From assembly GCA_934541115.1 (NCBI GenBank), contig CAKTDF010000032.1, forward strand, positions 1 to 19,989: 19,989 nucleotides of DNA, read 5' to 3'. The notes under the pieces are model-generated. The model was not told the DNA's origin. It saw only the letters and a program-made list of their open reading frames with translations, and searched no databases. This document shows, one piece after another, positions 15,932 to 19,989 of this stretch. A program made the position numbers and the translations under genes. Source of the stretch: an uncultured Eubacteriales bacterium. GTDB lineage: Bacteria; Bacillota; Clostridia; Oscillospirales; Acutalibacteraceae. Positions within the stretch are counted from its first letter, which is position 1. Each line of letters opens with the position of its first letter.

Positions 15932-16081
15932 CTGATGTTTTCATATTTTTAACAATTTTAATTGTAAAAGGATATTTTGGTGCGCTTTGGCTGTTTAAAA
16001 AGGCAAAGTATTTTGTCCGAAATTGTATATTGCTGACAAAAGTTTTGGAGAATTCTTGTCTATTATTTTATCAAAAATATA

Positions 16082-16110
16082 TAGATATTTTCAACATTAT
16101 ATGTTATATT
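16082..16110 (+). promoter_or_regulatory. Candidate promoter of the transhydrogenase operon with a palindrome in the spacer
   Basis: TAGATA (16082-16087), a 17-base spacer ending in TGT, and TATATT (16105-16110). The palindrome AACAT-TAT-ATGTT (16093-16105) occupies the spacer next to the -10 box and could be an operator. The remainder of the 353-base divergent gap (15843-16195) is AT-rich, and I see no gene in it. Confidence 0.5.
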
Positions 16111-16195
16111 TTAGTCAATAAGACAGCGAATGTCCGCTCACTTTTAAAATGAACGGCAAGGGTCTTATATTAAATGAATGGAGGCGTTTTACAAA

Positions 16196-17353
16196 ATGAT
16201 TATCGGAATCCCAAAAGAAATTATGCATGAAGAAGACCGTGTTTCGGCAACACCGGAAACCGTCAAAGCGTACATAGCTCTCGGCGCAGAGGTTCTTGTT
16301 GAAAAGAATGCCGGCGCTGGTGCTCATTTTACCGATGAACAATATGTTGCCGCAGGCGCAAAGATAGTTGCAGACGTTGCGGAACTCTATGATAAGGCTG
16401 AAGTTATCCTCAAGGTTAAAGAACCGCTTTTTAACGATGCCAAAGGCAAGCATGAGATAGATATGATGCATGAGGGACAGTACCTCATCACATTCATTCA
16501 CCCCGCATCTCCCGTCAATCATCAGATGGTCAAGAATATGGCGGCAAAGGGCGTAATTTCAATTACTCTTGACGGTATTCCGAGAATTTCAAGGGCGCAG
16601 TCAATGGACGCGCTCACTTCAATGAGTACCTGCGCAGGCTACAAAGGCATGCTCATGGCTGCTGATAGACTCCCGTGGTTTATTCCGATGACGGCTTGTG
16701 CCGTCGGTGTAATCAAGCCTGCCAAGATCCTTGTTCTTGGGGCAGGCGTTGCCGGAATGCAGGCTCTTGCAACCGGAAAACGTCTCGGCGGCGTTACACA
16801 CGCTGCGGACATCAGACCCATGGGTCAGGAGAATGCCTTGTCGCTCGGCGCAAAGATAGTTGACCTTGGTATTGATCCGGCGCTTGCAGTGGGGGAGGGC
16901 GGCTACGCTCTTCGCCTTCCGGACGATGTTCTTGAGGGAGAGAGACAGACTCTTTCAAAAATACTTCCGGATATGGATATCGTTTTTTGCTCCGCTCTTA
17001 TTCCCGGAAAACTTGCTCCGATTCTTATTACCGAAGAAATGGTTAAGCTGATGAAACCAGGTTCGGTTATTGTTGACATTTCAATTGATCAGGGCGGAAA
17101 CTGTGAGATTACCCCCAAGGGCGCGATTGAAGTCAAGCATGGCGTGACCATCATTGGCACAAAGAATATTCCCGGCATTCTTCCCACAAGCTCCACATGG
17201 ATGTTCGCCAACAATATGCTTGAGCTTGTCAAGTTCATGACTAAGGACGGCAAGATCGTTCTTGACATGGACGACGCAATCATTAAATCGGCTCTCACAA
17301 CAATCGACGGAAAAATCGTTCACGCCGGTGCGCTTGAGGCTATGGGTCTTTAA
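16196..17353 (+). CDS. pntAA: Proton-translocating NAD(P) transhydrogenase subunit alpha 1 (domain I)
   Basis: This NAD(H)-binding soluble subunit handles the hydride exchange NADH + NADP+ to NAD+ + NADPH, driven by proton entry through the membrane subunits. It has 385 residues, with GGAGG at 16180-16184, 11 bases before ATG 16196. It belongs to the alanine dehydrogenase/PntA fold: GIPKEIMHEEDRVSATPE at the N-terminus, the RISRAQSMDALTS segment that is a signature of PntAA, the Rossmann loop GAGVAGMQA (residues 182-190), ALIPGKLAP and VDISIDQGGNCE. It has no membrane segments, consistent with the three-polypeptide Rhodospirillum rubrum type rather than the fused E. coli PntA. It is the first gene of pntAA-pntAB-pntB. 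Alanine dehydrogenase is excluded by the RAQSMD region and by the neighbours. Confidence 0.94.
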   Translation: MIIGIPKEIMHEEDRVSATPETVKAYIALGAEVLVEKNAGAGAHFTDEQYVAAGAKIVADVAELYDKAEVILKVKEPLFNDAKGKHEIDMMHEGQYLITFIHPASPVNHQMVKNMAAKGVISITLDGIPRISRAQSMDALTSMSTCAGYKGMLMAADRLPWFIPMTACAVGVIKPAKILVLGAGVAGMQALATGKRLGGVTHAADIRPMGQENALSLGAKIVDLGIDPALAVGEGGYALRLPDDVLEGERQTLSKILPDMDIVFCSALIPGKLAPILITEEMVKLMKPGSVIVDISIDQGGNCEITPKGAIEVKHGVTIIGTKNIPGILPTSSTWMFANNMLELVKFMTKDGKIVLDMDDAIIKSALTTIDGKIVHAGALEAMGL

Positions 17354-17371
17354 TCCGACCTTTACACACAG

Positions 17372-17406
17372 AAAGCGCGGCTTCAAAAAAAGCGAAGCCG
17401 CGCTTT
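17372..17406 (+). terminator. Perfect 13-bp hairpin inside the pnt operon
   Basis: Arms 17372-17384 and 17394-17406 (AAAGCGCGGCTTC and its complement) with a 9-base loop AAAAAAAGC; only a short CTTTTAA follows. It lies between the pntAA stop and the pntAB ribosome site. It could be a weak terminator or attenuator, or an mRNA-processing/stability stem setting the ratio of the soluble to the membrane subunits. Confidence 0.65.
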
Positions 17407-17430
17407 TAATGACGATATGGGAGAAAAACT

Positions 17431-17739
17431 ATGACTATGAAAATCATTCTTGTGGTTGTCTTTTTTGTTTCAATGATAGTCGGCTATAAGCTTATCAACA
17501 ACGTTCCGAGCCTGCTGCATACGCCGCTTATGTCCGGCATGAATGCGCTTTCCGGTATAACGGTGCTCGGAGCAATTTCTTCAACAGTTATTGCCGTTAG
17601 GGCAGAAGAACCTGTTCTCGGCTATATTTTCGGAGCTCTCGCTCTTGTTCTTGCAATGATCAACGTTGTCGGCGGCTTTGGTGTAACCGGACGTATGCTC
17701 AAAATGTTCAAATCAAAAGATAAGGGAGGTAAAAAGTGA
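17431..17739 (+). CDS. pntAB: NAD(P) transhydrogenase subunit alpha 2 (membrane part of domain II)
   Basis: The small membrane subunit contributes about three helices to the proton channel. It has 102 residues. Helices are visible at about residues 3-22, 38-58 and 61-85. Family features are NNVPSLLHTPLMSGMNALSGI and GGFGVTGRMLKMF; the latter is the almost invariant C-terminal end of this subunit. GGGAG at 17419-17423 lies 7 bases before ATG 17431. A second in-frame ATG two codons later is possible. The TGA overlaps the pntB start, indicating translational coupling. Confidence 0.95.
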   Translation: MTMKIILVVVFFVSMIVGYKLINNVPSLLHTPLMSGMNALSGITVLGAISSTVIAVRAEEPVLGYIFGALALVLAMINVVGGFGVTGRMLKMFKSKDKGGKK

Positions 17740-19742
17740 TGCCTGACCTCGTCTATTACATTTCAAGCGGCATTCTTGTCCTTGGTGTTCTTGTGGGAAT
17801 ATATCTTATGAGCAAGGTTCAGAAGGCGAGCCTTGGCAACAGCCTTTCAGCCGTTTCAATGGCTCTTGCAATTGCGCTGACAATGGTGAAGTATGAGGTC
17901 TTTGGCTCAGATGTCAGAACATCTCTTGCCGTGATTCTTGCTTCAATGCTTGTCGGTTCCGCAATAGGCGCATGGATAACCAAAAAGGTTAAAATGATTC
18001 AGATGCCGCAGATGGTTGCTCTGCTCAACGGTTTTGGCGGAGGTGCGTCTGCTTTGGTTGGTGCGCTCACACTTTTTACAGATAAAAATGCTGACGCTTT
18101 CAGCATTTCAACGGCTATGCTTGCCCTTGTTGTGGGTGTTGTTACGCTCGTTGGTTCACTTATTGCCGCGGCGAAGCTTCAAGGCATTATGAAATCAAAG
18201 CCGGTGGTGATTCCGGGACACAGTGCACTGACCGCCGCCACGCTTATCGGTTCACTTGCCGTCTGTGTTGTTTCGGTCTTTGTTCCGGCGCTGCTTCCGC
18301 TTTCAATTGCGGCGTTTGTTTTGTCTCTTGCGTTTGGTTTGCTGTTTTCGGTCAGAGTCGGCGGTGCGGATATGCCAATCACAATTTCGCTGCTCAACTC
18401 CTTCTCCGGCGTTGCCGGTGCAATTGCCGGTCTTGCAATTAAAGACATTTTGCTTGTTGCAATCGGCGGAATCGTCGGCGCGTCCGGGCTCATTCTTACA
18501 CAAATAATGTGCAAAGCTATGAACCGCAGCCTTTTTGATATTCTGCTCGGAAAGACCTCAGCCCACGGAAATAAAGCTGCCAAAATTGAGCCGGCTGAAG
18601 AAAAGAAAGCCGAATCGGAAAACGAGCCGGAACCGCAGGAAGACGAAAGTGCTGATTCGGAAAACAGAGAAAGCCCGCTTTCCTCCGTACTCAAAAGTGC
18701 AAAGAATGTCATCATCGTACCGGGTTACGGAATGGCACTGGCACAGGCGCAGTCGCTCGTAAAGCAGCTTGAAGACAAGCTTGAAAAGAACGGAGCGACG
18801 GTACGTTATGCAATTCATCCGGTTGCAGGACGTATGCCGGGACATATGAACGTTCTGCTCGCAGAGGTTGATGTTGACTATGAAAAGCTTTATGAAATGA
18901 AAGACATCAACGACGACTTCAAAAATGCAGATGTTGCAATAGTAATCGGCGCAAACGATGTTATGAATCCTGCGGCGAAAGAGACGGAGAATACGCCGAT
19001 ATCCGGTATGCCGATTCTGAATGTTGCCGAGGCAAAGAACATCATCATCTGCAATTATGACCTTAAGCCGGGTTATGCGGGCGTTGAAAATCCGCTTTAC
19101 AGCAAAGAGGACGGAGTAACGCTTTTGCTCGGCGATGCAAAGGAAAGCCTTATGAAGCTCCTTGCTGCAATTGAGGGTGATGCTCAAAATATTGAAAAGA
19201 ACGAAAGCAAGTCCGGCGAATCCAAAGAAGAAAAACTTTCGGTTTCCTCCGTACTCAAAAGTGCAAAGAATGTCATCATCGTACCGGGTTACGGAATGGC
19301 ACTGGCACAGGCGCAGTCGCTCGTAAAGCAGCTTGAAGACAAGCTTGAAAAGAACGGAGCGACGGTACGTTATGCAATTCATCCGGTTGCAGGACGTATG
19401 CCGGGACATATGAACGTTCTGCTCGCAGAGGTTGATGTTGACTATGAAAAGCTTTATGAAATGAAAGACATCAACGACGACTTCAAAAATGCAGATGTTG
19501 CAATAGTAATCGGCGCAAACGATGTTATGAATCCTGCGGCGAAAGAGACGGAGAATACGCCGATATCCGGTATGCCGATTCTGAATGTTGCCGAGGCAAA
19601 GAACATCATCATCTGCAATTATGACCTTAAGCCGGGTTATGCGGGCGTTGAAAATCCGCTTTACAGCAAAGAGGACGGAGTAACGCTTTTGCTCGGCGAT
19701 GCAAAGGAAAGCCTTATGAAGCTTATTGGAGTTTTAGGATAG
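17739..19742 (+). CDS. pntB: NAD(P) transhydrogenase subunit beta with tandemly duplicated NADP(H)-binding domain III
   Basis: PntB forms most of the membrane proton channel (domain II) and carries the NADP(H)-binding domain III. Start is ATG 17739 with GGGAGG at 17724-17729; GTG 17736 is an alternative. The protein has 667 residues against about 460 in the family. Residues 1-265 are about nine hydrophobic helices with VALLNGFGGGASALVG and LLNSFSGVAGAIAGLA, normal domain II. A linker rich in Glu and Lys (about 275-312) leads to domain III copy 1 (315-474), then a second, different linker (about 475-502) and domain III copy 2 (503-662). Both copies carry the NADP fingerprint VPGYGMALAQAQ, HPVAGRMPGHMNVLLAEVDV, VIGANDVMNPAA and PGYAGVENPLY without any substitution. 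The reading frame is unbroken. It is the last gene of the operon, followed by a terminator. A doubled domain III is not part of the family architecture known to me. Confidence 0.95.
   Translation: MPDLVYYISSGILVLGVLVGIYLMSKVQKASLGNSLSAVSMALAIALTMVKYEVFGSDVRTSLAVILASMLVGSAIGAWITKKVKMIQMPQMVALLNGFGGGASALVGALTLFTDKNADAFSISTAMLALVVGVVTLVGSLIAAAKLQGIMKSKPVVIPGHSALTAATLIGSLAVCVVSVFVPALLPLSIAAFVLSLAFGLLFSVRVGGADMPITISLLNSFSGVAGAIAGLAIKDILLVAIGGIVGASGLILTQIMCKAMNRSLFDILLGKTSAHGNKAAKIEPAEEKKAESENEPEPQEDESADSENRESPLSSVLKSAKNVIIVPGYGMALAQAQSLVKQLEDKLEKNGATVRYAIHPVAGRMPGHMNVLLAEVDVDYEKLYEMKDINDDFKNADVAIVIGANDVMNPAAKETENTPISGMPILNVAEAKNIIICNYDLKPGYAGVENPLYSKEDGVTLLLGDAKESLMKLLAAIEGDAQNIEKNESKSGESKEEKLSVSSVLKSAKNVIIVPGYGMALAQAQSLVKQLEDKLEKNGATVRYAIHPVAGRMPGHMNVLLAEVDVDYEKLYEMKDINDDFKNADVAIVIGANDVMNPAAKETENTPISGMPILNVAEAKNIIICNYDLKPGYAGVENPLYSKEDGVTLLLGDAKESLMKLIGVLG
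18679..19159 (+). repeat. Direct repeat copy 1 (481 bp), encodes first domain III
   Basis: By eye this is identical at every base to 19243-19723. The spacing between copies is 564 bases (188 codons), so the frame is kept. Just outside the repeat the sequence diverges at once: C at 18678 against G at 19242, and C at 19160 against T at 19724. Confidence 0.93.
19243..19723 (+). repeat. Direct repeat copy 2 (481 bp), encodes second domain III
   Basis: This is the second copy of 18679-19159. The 83 bases between the copies (19160-19242) encode an acidic linker unrelated in detail to the linker before copy 1. After copy 2 only IGVLG and the stop follow. Confidence 0.93.
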
Positions 19743-19765
19743 TTTTCAATTGAACAAGTTATAAG

Positions 19766-19810
19766 TGGCGGAGCGTTTACGGATAGTGTACGCTCCGCCA
19801 TTATGTTTTT
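19766..19810 (+). terminator. Terminator of the pnt operon
   Basis: An 11-bp perfect stem TGGCGGAGCGT (19766-19776) / ACGCTCCGCCA (19790-19800) with a 13-base loop, followed by TTATGTTTTT. It starts 24 bases after the pntB stop. Confidence 0.85.
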
Positions 19811-19989
19811 GATAATTTGCTTTGGATTTACGTGGCATGTTTACTTCCTTAAACCCAACGCTTGCTTTTAATATATAAATGGTTATGTACTTTTACACCC
19901 GTACGCTCCGCTGGGGTACTTTTGTCGATTGTTACAAAACAAAGCATTGAAAGTCCAAATCAAGCGAAGTCTTTTTTGCCGTATTTCCG
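19811..19989. other. Non-coding tail at the window edge
   Basis: No gene is recognisable in this stretch. An 11-bp string GTACGCTCCGC at 19901-19911 repeats the right side of the preceding terminator (19788-19798). The sequence around 19890-19918 also has short GTAC repeats and an ACCC...GGGT inverted pair. It may be the start of an intergenic repeat that continues outside the window. Confidence 0.35.

Noticed and set aside
16196..17353. Alanine dehydrogenase as an alternative identity for the first gene of the pnt operon
   Set aside because: The fold is shared, but the RISRAQSMD signature and the adjoining pntAB and pntB genes fix it as transhydrogenase alpha 1.
18558..19409. 283-codon minus-strand open frame across the repeats
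   Set aside because: It is antisense to pntB and itself contains the repeated stretch; it exists only because the coding strand is duplicated.
19746..19838. Minus-strand 30-codon ORF starting MPRKSK with an AAGGAAG-like site
   Set aside because: It runs through the pnt terminator stem, is very short and basic, and matches nothing I can name; probably chance, or at most a relic.

Overview
The window reads as chromosomal DNA from an anaerobic, low-to-mid-GC Gram-positive bacterium, most likely a Clostridia/Oscillospirales-type gut Firmicute. Supporting signs are AGGAGG-type ribosome sites at nearly every start, TTG/GTG starts, sigma-A promoters with 17-base spacers, rho-independent terminators, a LivJ-like lipoprotein, and two ATC-hydrolase-family proteins of the kind common in Clostridia. 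The taxonomic call is inference. No RNA gene, CRISPR array, complete insertion sequence or phage gene was found.

Layout. (1) 1-4141, plus strand: one tightly packed operon encoding a class I methyltransferase (5' end cut off by the window), an ATC-hydrolase-family protein, a four-helix membrane protein, an alpha/beta hydrolase, an LCM/PPM1-type methyltransferase and a second ATC-hydrolase-family protein. It ends in a perfect 19-bp terminator stem shared with the convergent neighbour. (2) 4233-7128, minus strand: a two-gene operon for a membrane-anchored protein and a large secreted protein, neither of known function, behind its own promoter. (3) 7333-12413, minus strand: a complete branched-chain amino acid type (HAAT) ABC transporter in the order substrate-binding lipoprotein, LivH, LivM, LivG, LivF. 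An intercistronic terminator lies after the binding-protein gene. (4) 12757-14001, plus strand: a secreted alkaline phosphatase with a strong extended -10 promoter overlapped by a palindrome. (5) 14235-15842, minus strand: a secreted lipase-like alpha/beta hydrolase with cysteine where the nucleophilic serine is expected. (6) 16196-19742, plus strand: a three-gene proton-translocating NAD(P) transhydrogenase operon (pntAA, pntAB, pntB).

The most striking observation is in pntB. The encoded protein is 667 residues instead of the usual roughly 460, because the NADP(H)-binding domain III is present twice in tandem. Both copies look intact. They lie in a 481-bp direct repeat that I read as identical base for base, while the acidic linkers before each copy differ. 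Other items worth a look are the methyltransferase/ATC-hydrolase operon, the cysteine-nucleophile hydrolase, and a strong minus-strand terminator between the divergent transporter and phosphatase promoters with no gene in front of it.
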